A DNA stretch of 64,000 nucleotides from Nioella ostreopsis (GTDB lineage Bacteria; Pseudomonadota; Alphaproteobacteria; Rhodobacterales; Rhodobacteraceae), in the NCBI RefSeq assembly GCF_004000255.1, contig NZ_RCIQ01000019.1, positions 1 to 64,000 on the forward strand. The letters run 5' to 3'. Made by a program: the position numbers and the translations under genes. How positions within the stretch are numbered: position 1 is the stretch's first letter; each line of letters opens with the position of its first letter. The notes beneath the pieces were generated by a model. That model saw only the letters and a program-made list of their open reading frames with translations, searched no databases and had not been told where the DNA came from. Shown here in pieces: positions 35,382 through 44,558 of this stretch.

Positions 35382-35528
35382 TGCTCTGCCTTGCCTCTCG
35401 CTCCGCCCGTCATGTCGCGGGTGGTTGCGGGGGCAGAGTCGCATATCGCGGCGCAAAAGGGAATCCCCTGATTCGCCCTGAATTGCCTGCGTCATTTCGG
35501 CAAGGTGGTTGAACCGGGCAATTGCATA

Positions 35529-35545
35529 CTTAGATTCATTCTAAA
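35529..35545. promoter_or_regulatory. Irr-type iron control element (ICE) upstream of bacterioferritin
   Basis: CTTAGATTCATTCTAAA matches the alphaproteobacterial ICE TTTAGAANNNTTCTAAA at 12 of 14 fixed positions. It lies 28 bases upstream of the bacterioferritin start. Irr is known to repress iron-storage genes under low iron in this class. Confidence 0.6.
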
Positions 35546-35573
35546 TCGAAAACACGCTTGAAAGGACAGTCAT

Positions 35574-36062
35574 ATGCCCCGCAACACTTCCAGCCTTCCC
35601 GCCCTGCAGAAAGCCCTGTCGATGGAACTGGCCGCATCGCAGCAATACCTCCTGCACGCCCATGTTCTGGAAGATTGGGGGCTTGGCAAACTGGCCGCCA
35701 CGATGCGCGAGGAAATGCAGGAAGAGCTTGGCCATGCGGGCCTGTTCATCGACCGCATCCTGTTCCTTGGCGGTGACCCCGAGATGGTGTCGGCCAAAAC
35801 ACCGGTGCGGGCAAAGACGCTGAAAGAGATGTTCGAGATCGACCGCGCCGATGAGGCGGAGGCGATCGAGGTTTATTCCGCCGCAGCCGCCGAGGCAGGC
35901 GCGGCCAACGACATCGGCAGCCGGGTGCTGTTCGAGACCATCGCGCTGGACGAGGAAGGCCATTGGGGCTGGCTCGACCAGCAACTCGACCTGCTAGAGC
36001 GCCTTGGCGAGCCGGTCTTCATGCAGACCCATCTGGGGGCTGCCCCCGCTGCGGAAGCTTAA
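35574..36062 (+). CDS. bfr: Bacterioferritin-type iron storage protein lacking haem Met
   Basis: 162 aa, AAAGGA before ATG 35574. It aligns without gaps to E. coli Bfr over its first ~75 residues, and all six ferroxidase ligands are at the same numbers: Glu18, Glu51, His54, Glu94, Glu127 and His130. Position 52, the haem-ligating Met of Bfr, is Leu here (EELGHA), so the inter-subunit haem is probably absent. It should assemble as an iron-storing shell. An ICE box precedes it and a strong terminator follows. Confidence 0.9.
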   Translation: MPRNTSSLPALQKALSMELAASQQYLLHAHVLEDWGLGKLAATMREEMQEELGHAGLFIDRILFLGGDPEMVSAKTPVRAKTLKEMFEIDRADEAEAIEVYSAAAAEAGAANDIGSRVLFETIALDEEGHWGWLDQQLDLLERLGEPVFMQTHLGAAPAAEA

Positions 36063-36065
36063 CAA

Positions 36066-36100
36066 AAACCCCCTCCCCGGACCGACCGGGGAGGGGGTTT
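36066..36100. terminator. Bidirectional terminator between bfr and fbaB
   Basis: 15-bp perfect stem AAACCCCCTCCCCGG (36066-36080) with its complement at 36086-36100 and a 5-base loop, A-rich on one side and T-rich on the other. It lies between the converging 3' ends of bfr and fbaB. Confidence 0.92.
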
Positions 36101-36124
36101 CTCATGGAACGCTACCCGCGCGGA

Positions 36125-37018
36125 TCAGCCCGCGACAGACGCATCCCGGATCGACTGAATGGACGCGTCCAGCACGGCATTGAACTGCTCATCCGTCTGA
36201 TTTGCCGAGAGACCCTCGGTCAGGGCGCGGCTGAAGCTCGCGATCATTCCGGTCTGACGTGACAGGCGGTCATTGGCTTCCTCGCGGTTGTATCCGCCCG
36301 ACAGCGCCACGACCTTCAGAACGCGGGGATGATCGACCAGCGGCTTGTAGAGGTTGTCGACCTCGGGCAGGGTCAGTTTCAGCATCACCATCTGGTCATC
36401 CGCCAGCGCATCGAGATGCGCGAGGATCACGTCGCGCAGCATCTCTTCGGCCTCGGACTTGTCGGCGATGCTGATGGTCACCTCGGGTTCGATGATCGGC
36501 ACCAGCCCCTTGGCGAGGATCTGCTTGCCCACATCGAATTGCTGCTCGACCACGGCCTTGATCCCCGCAGGGTTCGCCGCCGAAATGACCGACCGCATCT
36601 TGGTGCCGTAAACGCCATTGGCCACGGCCCGGTCCAGCAGCGCGTCGAGATCGGGCATCGGCTTCATCACCTGGCAGCCGTTTTCCTCTGCCGCCAGACC
36701 CTTGTCGACCTTGAGGAATGGCACCACGCCGCAGTCTTCCCACAGGAACTGGGCCGAGGGCTTGCCGCCGATCTGCCGGTCCATGGTCATCTCGAACAGG
36801 ATCGCGCCGACCACCCGGTCGCCGTTGAAGGCGGGCGATTGCACGATCCGGGCGCGCATGGCGTGAACCAGATCGAACATTTCCGCGTCATTGCTGTAGG
36901 CCTCCTCGCCAACCCCATAGAGCCGCAGCGCCTTTGGCGTGGATCCGCCCGACTGGTCGAGCGCGGCGATAAAGCCCTGTCCGTTGCGGATAAGGTCGGT
37001 CTGGTCCTGGTTCGGCAT
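36125..37018 (-). CDS. fda: Class I fructose-bisphosphate aldolase
   Basis: 297 aa. Schiff-base aldolase of the class I type found in many roseobacters: GQGFIAALDQSGGSTPKALR, ILFEMTMDRQIGGKP, FLKVDKGLAAEENG (Lys of the active site region), VPIIEPEV and VVALSGGYNREEAN. It interconverts fructose 1,6-bisphosphate and the triose phosphates. A candidate LacI-type operator lies 86-99 bases upstream. Confidence 0.94.
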   Translation of the reverse strand: MPNQDQTDLIRNGQGFIAALDQSGGSTPKALRLYGVGEEAYSNDAEMFDLVHAMRARIVQSPAFNGDRVVGAILFEMTMDRQIGGKPSAQFLWEDCGVVPFLKVDKGLAAEENGCQVMKPMPDLDALLDRAVANGVYGTKMRSVISAANPAGIKAVVEQQFDVGKQILAKGLVPIIEPEVTISIADKSEAEEMLRDVILAHLDALADDQMVMLKLTLPEVDNLYKPLVDHPRVLKVVALSGGYNREEANDRLSRQTGMIASFSRALTEGLSANQTDEQFNAVLDASIQSIRDASVAG

Positions 37019-37103
37019 GGGTAAATCCTTGGCAATCTGTGAAAGCCCGGGCCCGGGCGTCTTTCTGCCCGGTGATAGGACAGGCCCGGCGCGGCTTCAA
37101 TTC

Positions 37104-37117
37104 TGGTTACGCTAACA
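37104..37117. promoter_or_regulatory. Candidate LacI-type operator upstream of aldolase gene
   Basis: TGGTTACGCTAACA matches TGTTAGCGCTAACA at 11 of 14 positions, with a perfect right half. The same palindrome type precedes both gap genes in this window. It touches a 9-bp hairpin (37116-37138) that probably ends the upstream gene. Confidence 0.45.
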
Positions 37118-37149
37118 GGGGGCGATGTCCGCCCCCTGCATTCCCGTTT

Positions 37150-38766
37150 TCATTCACTGGCGGGGCTGGCGAACCAGACCGTGTTGGCCCGGTCGTGGAT
37201 GGCAGCCAGCGTTTCGGCCCATTGGGTCGCGTCGGCGTCGGACATCCGGTCGCCCATGGCTTCCAGTTCATCGACGATCAGCGCCGCGCCGGCATCGCCG
37301 GAGGCCAGAGCCAGAAGCGCGTAGAAATAGGCATCCGAATAGCGCCGGGGCGCGCCGAGGCCGGACAGTGCCGCTTGTGCCATCTGCCGCAAGTCGCGCC
37401 CGGTCTCATCGCCTGTGAGGTTCAGATCGCCGCCATCTTCCTCCTGCAGCTCCAGCATGTCGAGCAGGGGCAGCTCTGCCTCCAGCCGGTCGAGATGGGC
37501 GAAGGCCAGCCGGTCCCCCTGAGCCGCCGCATCGCGGGCGATCTGATAGGCGAAGGCGGGGTCGAGCGCGTCGAGCGTGCCAAGCGCCATATCCAGCGCG
37601 TCCGGGTTGCCGGTTTCCAGCAGCGGGGTCAGCAGTTCCATCGCAAGGCCCGGATCACGCGGTGCGCCGATACCGGTCAGAAAGGCATGGGCGTAGCGCA
37701 TCAGGTCCGCGTCGCCAAATTCCACGTCGCCACCGTCGATCCAGGTCTGAATCTCTGCGGCCTCATCGGCGGTGATACGGCTGTCGGGCCGGTCCGCGTC
37801 GGTGAAAAGCATGGGTGAGAGGGCTGCAACGAAAGGCCCGAACTCATCGAGCAGGTCTTCATTGAGGCGCACCGGAGCCTCCGGCGCGAATTCCAGCCGC
37901 AGGGTGCCGGGGTTCGCGGCAAAGCGGGCGAAGGTGGCGGCGCTGGCCTCGATAAAGGCAAAGGCGGCTTCGTCTTCGGGGCTGTTGATAGGCGCGGGTG
38001 CGGGGCTTTCCTCATCCCCTTTGTCATCGCTCGGCGCCTCGGGTGCCGGGGCAGGGGCCTGATCCGGGTCCACATAGCGGGGCAGTAGCTCATCGACCAG
38101 TTGCGGAACAACGACCTCGGGCAGCAGCATCATCGGCGGAATCTCGGCCGAGATCACCTGCCAATAGCCCTGATCGGTGACCTCGATCTCTGCATAGGCC
38201 AGGTCTGCCACCGGCTCTTCCCGGTCGAAATTCACCGCGAAATAGCTGAACTCCACATGGGCGCGCAATTCTGCCAGCCCGGCGGTGTCGGCCAGAATGT
38301 CGAGGGTCAGGCCGGAACTGGCATAGTCATATTCCAGCCGGATCTGCCCCCGGTCCAGCACCATTTCGGTGATGCCGATCTCGGCCAGATCACTGCGCTC
38401 CCGGTCGCTCAGGCAGCCATCGCCCATCTCGAAGCCAAGAACGTCGATATCCAGCGCCCCATAGGCGATCTGGTCCAGCGGCGCGGTGGTGATCACGGCG
38501 CGATCGAGCGTGATCGTGCAGTCGGGCTCCTCATAGGGCGACACTTCAAGCCCGGTCAGGATCATGCGGCCATCCAGCGGGCGGATATCCATATGGGCAT
38601 AGGTCACCTCGGCCACGCCGCGCAGCGCATTGATCACGATCTGGCCGCCCATATTCGCCAGCCGGTCGACCGTCAGCAGATCCAGCAGGGTGACAGGCTC
38701 GGCGCGCGCGGGGACGGTCAGCAGGGGGACAAGGGCGGTGGCGGAAAGAAGGAAACGGCGGATCAT
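37150..38766 (-). CDS. Secreted protein of unknown function with Sel1-like C-terminus
   Basis: 538 aa; GGAGAT before ATG 38766. Signal peptide MIRRFLLSATALVPLLTVPA ending at RA. The N-terminal ~230 residues are beta-rich with alternating acidic strands (AEVTYAHMDIRPLDGRMILT, LDRGQIRLEYDYASSGLTLD). A Pro/Ala/Glu linker follows (about 238-262), then a helical part with Sel1-like motifs (LMRYAHAFLTGIGAPRDPGL, ALSGLGAPRRYSDAYFYALL). I do not recognise an enzyme. Probably periplasmic. Confidence 0.75.
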   Translation of the reverse strand: MIRRFLLSATALVPLLTVPARAEPVTLLDLLTVDRLANMGGQIVINALRGVAEVTYAHMDIRPLDGRMILTGLEVSPYEEPDCTITLDRAVITTAPLDQIAYGALDIDVLGFEMGDGCLSDRERSDLAEIGITEMVLDRGQIRLEYDYASSGLTLDILADTAGLAELRAHVEFSYFAVNFDREEPVADLAYAEIEVTDQGYWQVISAEIPPMMLLPEVVVPQLVDELLPRYVDPDQAPAPAPEAPSDDKGDEESPAPAPINSPEDEAAFAFIEASAATFARFAANPGTLRLEFAPEAPVRLNEDLLDEFGPFVAALSPMLFTDADRPDSRITADEAAEIQTWIDGGDVEFGDADLMRYAHAFLTGIGAPRDPGLAMELLTPLLETGNPDALDMALGTLDALDPAFAYQIARDAAAQGDRLAFAHLDRLEAELPLLDMLELQEEDGGDLNLTGDETGRDLRQMAQAALSGLGAPRRYSDAYFYALLALASGDAGAALIVDELEAMGDRMSDADATQWAETLAAIHDRANTVWFASPASE

Positions 38767-38872
38767 GGTAATATCTCCGGTCGGAAATGAAAGGGACTGG
38801 TGCGGACAGGAAACCCCAATTGGCCCGCATCTTGCAACCGGTTTGGATGATTTCCCGGCGGCTCGCGTCGCA

Positions 38873-39556
38873 CTATCCCGAGAGGGTGAAGCGCTGGATC
38901 ACGCGGAACCTGCCTTGCGCGTCCTCCCCCACAAGGGCGAGATCATCAATCCGGTAGGGCCGCGGCAGAACCGGCGTGAACAAATTGCGCAGGCGTTCGG
39001 CCACCCGGTCGGCGTCTTCGCCAAGCCGCCCCGTCAGCGTCATGTGAAAGCGGAACTCTTCCATCACGTAAGGGTAGCCCCATTGGACCAGATTGGCCTC
39101 TTGCCGGGCAGAGAGACCCGATTTGCGACGCCGGTCCAGCTCGGCCTGTGATGGGGTGGCGCGGAACCTGTCGAGCCCCTTCACGGTGTCCGCCGCCAGA
39201 TGCGCAAGCGCCGGTACGGGGGACGCTGGCACCACCGCGACGAACCCGCCAAGGCGGCGCAGGGTCAGGGCCGGAATCTCGACCGGTGCAAGGCCGGCGC
39301 ACAGCGCCGCCGCAGCATCGCGCAGCGCCGTCTCGGTCATGCCGTCTGCCAGCCGGAAGGGCGGTTTCACCGTGCCGTGAAAGCCGTATTTGCGGGGCGT
39401 CGCGGTCATCTCTGCCACCGGGCGGGGCAGGCCCTCGACCGTCGGGGGGGCGACCGTACATCCCGCCACGCTGTCCCATCCCAGCCACGCGGCCCCCCTG
39501 GCATAGAAGACACCATGGGGCACGGCATAGATCCCGTAGCGGCGATAGGCGGTCAT
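38873..39556 (-). CDS. DUF1045, 2H phosphoesterase-like protein
   Basis: 227 aa from ATG 39556. Two HxT motifs, KYGFHGTVKPPF (about residue 53) and FRFHMTLTGRL (about 173), mark the 2H phosphoesterase superfamily to which DUF1045 belongs. DUF1045 genes often sit in phosphonate (phn) operons; no phn gene is visible here. The substrate is unknown. Confidence 0.8.
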   Translation of the reverse strand: MTAYRRYGIYAVPHGVFYARGAAWLGWDSVAGCTVAPPTVEGLPRPVAEMTATPRKYGFHGTVKPPFRLADGMTETALRDAAAALCAGLAPVEIPALTLRRLGGFVAVVPASPVPALAHLAADTVKGLDRFRATPSQAELDRRRKSGLSARQEANLVQWGYPYVMEEFRFHMTLTGRLGEDADRVAERLRNLFTPVLPRPYRIDDLALVGEDAQGRFRVIQRFTLSG

Positions 39557-39923
39557 GGGCCTTTCCTTTCCAGCGTCGAAGAGGCCATCTTCAGATGACA
39601 GAAGAGCCGATCCTTGCCAATGCGCGGGCGCGACAGGTTTGCCGATCCGCCGCTCGTCAGAGGCATAAGGCCCCGCGCCGCAAGAGATCGTTGAGGGGCG
39701 TGAAACCCAGGGGCCATCGGTGCTGCTTTGCCCGATACCCAGTCGATAGTCTTGGATGCCGTCATGATGTGTTGCCACCGAGCCGATTTCAGATCATCGG
39801 CACATGCCACGGAAACATGACAGGTTTTTCCGGCCTCCGGGCCACCGGGTGAATTTTTTGCAATGAAAGCTTCATAAAAACGGCATCCGCCCCACACATC
39901 CGCGCGGTCACCAGAACCCGCGG
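39557..39923. other. Gene-free interval
   Basis: About 370 bp upstream of the DUF1045 gene. Open frames here (for example 39553-39897 minus) lack ribosome sites, recognisable domains and a compositional signal. I see no RNA gene or repeat. Confidence 0.6.
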
Positions 39924-40841
39924 TCAGGGGGCGGTGATGGGCGGCGGTTTGCGCCGTTTGCCGGACAGGGCATTTCCCGCAATCGCCACCAGCAGAACGG
40001 CCCCGCCAAGCAACGTGTTCAGGCTGGCCGTTTCACCAAGGAACAGCCAGACCCAGAACGGTCCGAGCAGAACCTCGGCCAGCGACAGCAAGGCCAGTTC
40101 TGCGGCAGGCAGACTGCGCGACCCGAGCGTATAAAGGATCAGCCCCGCCCCGACCTGAAACACCCCCATGCCCATGGAGATCGCGCCATCATGTACGCTG
40201 ATCACAATCGGCAGGCCAGAGACCTTGCAGATCGCAATGGTCACGACGATAGCGAACAGTCCGGACAAAAAGACCGATGGCAACATCTCACCCGTGCGTC
40301 ACCATCTGAGGGAAACGGTGAAGACCGCGAAGCCGAAAGCCGAGCCAAGCGCCGCGAGACTGCCGTTCAGCGCGACGCTGCCGGACTTGTCGGCGACCAT
40401 GATGGCGATCCCGCCGATGGCGACGGCAATCGCGATCCATGTTGCGATGCGCACGGGTTCTCTTAGCACGATCCATCCGAGCACCGCAGCCATGAACGGT
40501 GCGGTTGCAAACAGAAGCATCGCATTGGCAACCGAGGTGTGCTGGATCGAATAGATGCCGCCGGAAAAGGCCGCCACCAGCGACAGCCCGGCAATCACGG
40601 ATGCAACGCCCATGCGGCGGATCTGGGCAAAGGGGCTTTCGCCCGATCGCAGCCGAATGACCACGTAGAGAAACAGCGTCATGCTGATGGAACGGTATAA
40701 CAGGATCTGCCAGACGACCGCGTCTTCGATCATGCGAATGCCAAGCCCGACCGTCGACCACAGAACACCTGCCGCAAAGACGAAGAGCACGCCGAACCTG
40801 TGGGCGCCCGCAGCGGCGGAAGGGGGATTCAAAGCTGTCAT
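39924..40841 (-). pseudogene. EamA/DMT transporter broken by one in-frame TGA
   Basis: The first part (40841-40299, 180 codons) carries FGVLFVFAAGVLWSTVGLGI and WQILLYRSISMTLFLYVVIR; the second (to 39924) carries VGAGLILYTLGSRSLPAAEL and LLGPFWVWLFLGETASLNTL. Both are in the same frame and together give a full ten-helix EamA exporter of about 305 residues. The only break is TGA at 40301-40299 in the context SLRW-stop-RTGEMLPSV. GGA (Gly) is one base away. A start at ATG 40286 could give the second half alone, but half an EamA pair is unlikely to transport. Confidence 0.85.
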
Positions 40842-41047
40842 ACCGGGCCGGTCAAAGGGACTTCTCGAAAAAGTCTAGCCGCTTGAAACGCCCCCGTATG
40901 CGCCGAAAGCGACATGATCCTCCATTCGAGAGCCTGTTCGCGAAGTCTTTTCCCTGTGGCTCCGACACCTGCCGTTGCGGTCTGCTCCCTCAAGCGAACT
41001 GCAACGGTGACGTGCGATGGCGGGTGGCTGCCTGCGCGATCGGGCGA

Positions 41048-42226
41048 TCAGCCCTCCAGCGCGGCCACGCCGGGCAGGGTCTTGCCCTCCATCCATTCCA
41101 GGAAGGCCCCGCCCGCGGTCGAGATATAGGTGAAGCGATCCGCCGCGCCCGCCTTGTTCAGCGCCGCAACCGTATCGCCCCCGCCCGCCACGGAAATCAG
41201 CTTGCCCTCTTCGGTCAATCGCGCGGCTTCCGCCGCGGCGGCATTGGTGGCGGCGTCGAAGGGCTCGATCTCGAAGGCGCCAAGCGGGCCGTTCCAGATC
41301 AGCGTCTTGCACTGGCCGAACACCTCTTTCAGCGCCGCCACCGTGGCGGGACCGGCATCGAGGATCATCGCGTCCTCGGGGCACTGGTCCACGGGCAGGG
41401 TGTCATGCGCGGCATTGGCGGCAAATTCGCGGGCCACGACGATATCGACGGGCAGATGCACCGCGCAGCCCGCGGCGGTGGCCTTGTCGAGAATGTCGCG
41501 GGCGGTCTCGGCCATCTCATGCTCGGCCAGCGACTTGCCCACGTTCACACCCTGCGCGGCCAGGAAGGTGTTGGCCATGCCGCCCCCGATCACCAGATGA
41601 TCCACCTTTTCCACCAGATTGCCCAGAAGGTCGAGCTTGGTTGACACCTTGGCCCCGCCCACCACGGCGGCCACCGGTCGCGCCGGGGTGCCAAGCGCCT
41701 TGTCCAGCGCCGAAAGCTCCTCCGCCATCAGCCGTCCCGCGCAGGAGGGCAGAAGCCGCGCCACCCCTTCGGTCGAGGCATGGGCCCGGTGCGCCGCGGA
41801 AAACGCATCGTTGCAGTAGATATCGCCCAAAGAGGCCAGGAACCCAGCCATTGCGGGATCGTTCTTTTCCTCCATCGGGGAAAAGCGGGTGTTTTCCACC
41901 AGCACCACGGTGCCCGCAGGCAGCGCCTCCAGCACCGCGCGCGAGGGCGTCTCGATGAATGTGACCTTGTGCCCCAGCTTCTCTTCCAGCACCGGCAGGG
42001 TCACCCGCAGACTCATCTCCGGCACCATCTTGCCCTTGGGCCGCCCGAAATGCGCCAGCAGAACCGGCGTGCCGCCATGGGCAAGGATATCCTTCACCGT
42101 CGGCACGATCCGCTCGATCCGCGTGGCATCCGTCACCCGTCCATCTTCCACCGGTACGTTGATATCGACGCGGGTCAGCACGATCTTGCCCGCAAGCTCC
42201 ATGTCATCGAGCGTTTTCCAGCCCAT
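41048..42226 (-). CDS. pgk: Phosphoglycerate kinase
   Basis: 392 aa. Substrate region [31 protein letters not shown], hinge [15 protein letters not shown] and nucleotide region [13 protein letters not shown], ending [20 protein letters not shown]. It makes ATP from 1,3-bisphosphoglycerate. GGAGGA lies upstream of the ATG on the minus strand. gap lies next upstream on the same strand, but a dispersed repeat sits between them. Confidence 0.97.
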   Translation of the reverse strand: MGWKTLDDMELAGKIVLTRVDINVPVEDGRVTDATRIERIVPTVKDILAHGGTPVLLAHFGRPKGKMVPEMSLRVTLPVLEEKLGHKVTFIETPSRAVLEALPAGTVVLVENTRFSPMEEKNDPAMAGFLASLGDIYCNDAFSAAHRAHASTEGVARLLPSCAGRLMAEELSALDKALGTPARPVAAVVGGAKVSTKLDLLGNLVEKVDHLVIGGGMANTFLAAQGVNVGKSLAEHEMAETARDILDKATAAGCAVHLPVDIVVAREFAANAAHDTLPVDQCPEDAMILDAGPATVAALKEVFGQCKTLIWNGPLGAFEIEPFDAATNAAAAEAARLTEEGKLISVAGGGDTVAALNKAGAADRFTYISTAGGAFLEWMEGKTLPGVAALEG

Positions 42227-42301
42227 GGAATCCTCCTGTCAAATGTTGCGCCGCTCATAGCATCCCGAAGGCAAAAGGGCAGCCGCCATCATGCCGCTGC
42301 C

Positions 42302-42473
42302 CCTTCTTCTTGGTCCAAATACTCCCGCCGGAGGCATCTACCCCCTCAACCGGCGCGGAGGGTCATGCCAGCAGACCGCAGCTCACCACGATCTCGTGGC
42401 AACGCGGCCCGACGACGGCCCCGCAGGGGCCAGAGGAGGGGCGCTCCCGGATCGACGCCAAAGGCGGCGAAAT
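42302..42473. repeat. Dispersed intergenic repeat, copy B
   Basis: Same two blocks as copy A in the same orientation: ccttcttcttggtccaaata with cccgccggaggcatc (42302-42338), and 42395-42473 from cgtggcaacgcggcccgacg to aaggcggcgaaat. Only the ~55 bases between the blocks are unrelated to copy A. Confidence 0.85.
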
Positions 42474-42477
42474 CCGC

Positions 42478-43479
42478 TCAAAGATGCTTGCCCATCTCCA
42501 CGGCGGTATCCAGCATCCGGCAGGAGAAGCCCCATTCATTGTCATACCAGGTCAGGATCCGGCACATGCGGCCTTCCAGCACCTTGGTCTGGTCGGTCGC
42601 AAAGGTGGAGCTGTGCGGGTCATGGTTGAAATCCATCGACACCAGCGGCTTGTCGGTCACGCCCAGAATGCCCTTGAGCGGCCCGTCAGAGGCGGCAGCG
42701 CGGATCAGCGCGTTGATCTCTTCGACCGTGGTGTCGCGGGTGGCCTCAAAGGTCAGGTCCACGACCGACACATTCGGCGTCGGTACCCGCACGGCAACCC
42801 CGTCGAGCTTGCCCGCCAGTTCCGGCAGAACCAGACCCACGGCGCGGGCGGCGCCAGTCGAGGTGGGGATCATGCTCATCGCCGCGGCGCGGGCGCGGTA
42901 GAGGTCGGAATGCATCGTGTCCAGCGTCGGCTGGTCGCCGGTATAGGAATGGATCGTGGTCATGAAGCCGCGCGAAATGCCGATGCCGTCATTCAGCACT
43001 TTCACCACCGGGGCGAGGCAGTTCGTCGTGCAGGAGGCATTCGATACATGCAGGTCCGCGCCGGTCAGTGTCTCATGATTCACACCATAGACGATGGTCT
43101 TGTCCGCGCCAGAGGACGGCGCCGAGACCAGCACGCGCGACGCGCCGTTTTCCAGATGCACCTTGGCCTTGTCGCCCTTGAAGATGCCGGTGCATTCCAG
43201 GACGATATCGACATCGCCCCAGGGCAACTCGGCGGGGTTGCGGATGGCGGTGACGGCGATCTTGCCGCGGCCTGCGTCGATCCAGCCCTCGCCATAGGTC
43301 ACTTCCTGAGGAAAGCGGCCATGGACGCTGTCATATTGCAGCAGATGCGCATTGGTCTCGACCGGGCCAAGGTCATTGATCGCGACGACCTCAAGATCCG
43401 TGCGACCGGTTTCGATCAGGGCGCGCAGAACGTTGCGCCCGATGCGGCCAAACCCGTTGATGGCAACTTTCACGGTCAT
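42478..43479 (-). CDS. gap: Glyceraldehyde-3-phosphate dehydrogenase, paralogue 1
   Basis: 333 aa from ATG 43479 (GAGGA upstream). NAD-binding GFGRIGRNVLRALIE, catalytic Cys in SNASCTTNCLAPV (about 152) and His in HSYTG; WYDNEWGFSCRM at the end. It oxidises glyceraldehyde 3-phosphate in glycolysis, or runs in reverse. About 60% similar by eye to the second gap gene 2.7 kb away; the two may differ in direction or cofactor. A palindrome CATGTTAACGCTAACATG lies 48-65 bases upstream. Confidence 0.96.
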   Translation of the reverse strand: MTVKVAINGFGRIGRNVLRALIETGRTDLEVVAINDLGPVETNAHLLQYDSVHGRFPQEVTYGEGWIDAGRGKIAVTAIRNPAELPWGDVDIVLECTGIFKGDKAKVHLENGASRVLVSAPSSGADKTIVYGVNHETLTGADLHVSNASCTTNCLAPVVKVLNDGIGISRGFMTTIHSYTGDQPTLDTMHSDLYRARAAAMSMIPTSTGAARAVGLVLPELAGKLDGVAVRVPTPNVSVVDLTFEATRDTTVEEINALIRAAASDGPLKGILGVTDKPLVSMDFNHDPHSSTFATDQTKVLEGRMCRILTWYDNEWGFSCRMLDTAVEMGKHL

Positions 43480-43526
43480 GGCAAATCCTCTTGCTTGAGT
43501 CTGGCCCGGGGACCCGCCCACATGGC

Positions 43527-43544
43527 CATGTTAACGCTAACATG
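43527..43544. promoter_or_regulatory. Candidate LacI-type operator upstream of gap (1)
   Basis: CATGTTAACGCTAACATG; inner TGTTAACGCTAACA matches TGTTAGCGCTAACA at 13 of 14. It resembles the site described for the LacI-family regulator CceR of central carbon metabolism in Rhodobacter sphaeroides (recalled, not checked). Confidence 0.65.
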
Positions 43545-43603
43545 TTCGCTATGTAGCCGATCCGCCCACGAAAGGGAAGCCGGATTTCAGCCTGTGCCGG
43601 GGA

Positions 43604-43747
43604 TCAGCGCCAGAACGCCACGGTGTCCAGAAGGCGCAGCATCTGTCTGCCGAGTTCGATATGCAGGTCCCATCCGAAATAGAGAAAGTCGGCCGCGAAA
43701 AGCGCCACGATCAGGACGGCCAGCCATAGCGCAATGATGTTGGTCAT
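43604..43747 (-). CDS. 47-aa single-helix membrane protein next to gap
   Basis: ATG 43747 to TGA 43604. The product begins MTNIIALWLAVLIVALFAAD and continues with FLYFGWDLHIELGRQMLRLL and the end DTVAFWR. One N-terminal membrane helix, then an amphipathic helix. Short proteins of this type (start MTN.IA.WL, end AFWR) are common beside gap in roseobacters and are sometimes mislabelled as the dehydrogenase. The ribosome site is weak. It is upstream of gap (1) on the same strand, with the operator in between. Function unknown. Confidence 0.7.
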   Translation of the reverse strand: MTNIIALWLAVLIVALFAADFLYFGWDLHIELGRQMLRLLDTVAFWR

Positions 43748-43830
43748 GTCGGTGCAATGCCCTGCTAGGAAATCGTGGCCAGTCTAGGCAAGCGGGCGCC
43801 GCTGCGAAACCCCGCCCGACGTCTCTTGCG

Positions 43831-44493
43831 TCAGAAATACCGCGTCAGGCCGAGCCGCAACATGCCCACCCGATTGTCCGAAACCGTTTGAACCGGGCCG
43901 GAAAGCGTATAGCGCGTATCCTCGAAATCCATGTATTGCAGCTCTGCCCGGAAGGTCCATCCATCTTGCAGCGGATGTTCATAGCCGATCCCGACCAGCC
44001 AGCCGCCCAGATCACGTTCCTGCCGGGCAAACCCGACCGGGGCCAGGTCGACGCGGCCCATGGCGAGGCCAGCAAAACCGTAAAGATGCCCGTCCCCCAT
44101 GCGCTGGCCTAGTTGTGCGCGCAAGGCGGCATAGCTTTGCAGCGTGGTGTCACAGCCTGTGGCGCAGCCACCATAGCCGGTGCCATCCGCAGGGGTCACC
44201 GTGATGTCCAGCGCCAGGCCGAAATAGGCCCGCCCCGTTCGCCAATTATACCCGACAATCGCCCCGCCACCGCGCCCGGCAAGGTCAAACACTCCGGTAC
44301 TGGCGGGGGCAAGCGGATCGGTCCAGTTGGACTGGCCGAACGCGTAGGTCATGGAAAACCCGGCAAAGGCCCCAGAGTAATCGAAGGCCGTGCTGCGGTC
44401 CTCGGCATGGGCGGCCATCGTGCTGGCGAGCATGGTCACCATCGCCAGTCCGGTCATCGCAAGACGAAAGTGTGACGTGAGTTTCTTGATCAT
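43831..44493 (-). CDS. Outer-membrane beta-barrel protein
   Basis: 220 aa with signal peptide (LAMVTMLASTMAAHA). Alternating strands GAFAGFSMTYAFGQSNW, GGGAIVGYNWRTGRAYFGLA, LGGWLVGIGYEHPLQDGWTF and YMDFED, ending LRLGLTRYF with a terminal Phe, the standard C-terminal signal of barrels. It fits the Omp25/opacity-like (OMP_b-brl) family of eight-stranded proteins. A Cys pair sits in a loop (GGCATGCD). GAGGGG precedes the ATG. Confidence 0.85.
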   Translation of the reverse strand: MIKKLTSHFRLAMTGLAMVTMLASTMAAHAEDRSTAFDYSGAFAGFSMTYAFGQSNWTDPLAPASTGVFDLAGRGGGAIVGYNWRTGRAYFGLALDITVTPADGTGYGGCATGCDTTLQSYAALRAQLGQRMGDGHLYGFAGLAMGRVDLAPVGFARQERDLGGWLVGIGYEHPLQDGWTFRAELQYMDFEDTRYTLSGPVQTVSDNRVGMLRLGLTRYF

Positions 44494-44558
44494 CTGTTCC
44501 CCTCTCGAAGATCGAATCTTCGTTATCCCCGAGGGCAGTAGAGGATAGAATTAACCAA

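Noticed and set aside
40299-40301. TGA in the EamA gene as a selenocysteine codon
   Set aside because: No SECIS-like stem is apparent directly downstream, and EamA transporters are not selenoproteins; a nonsense mutation is simpler.
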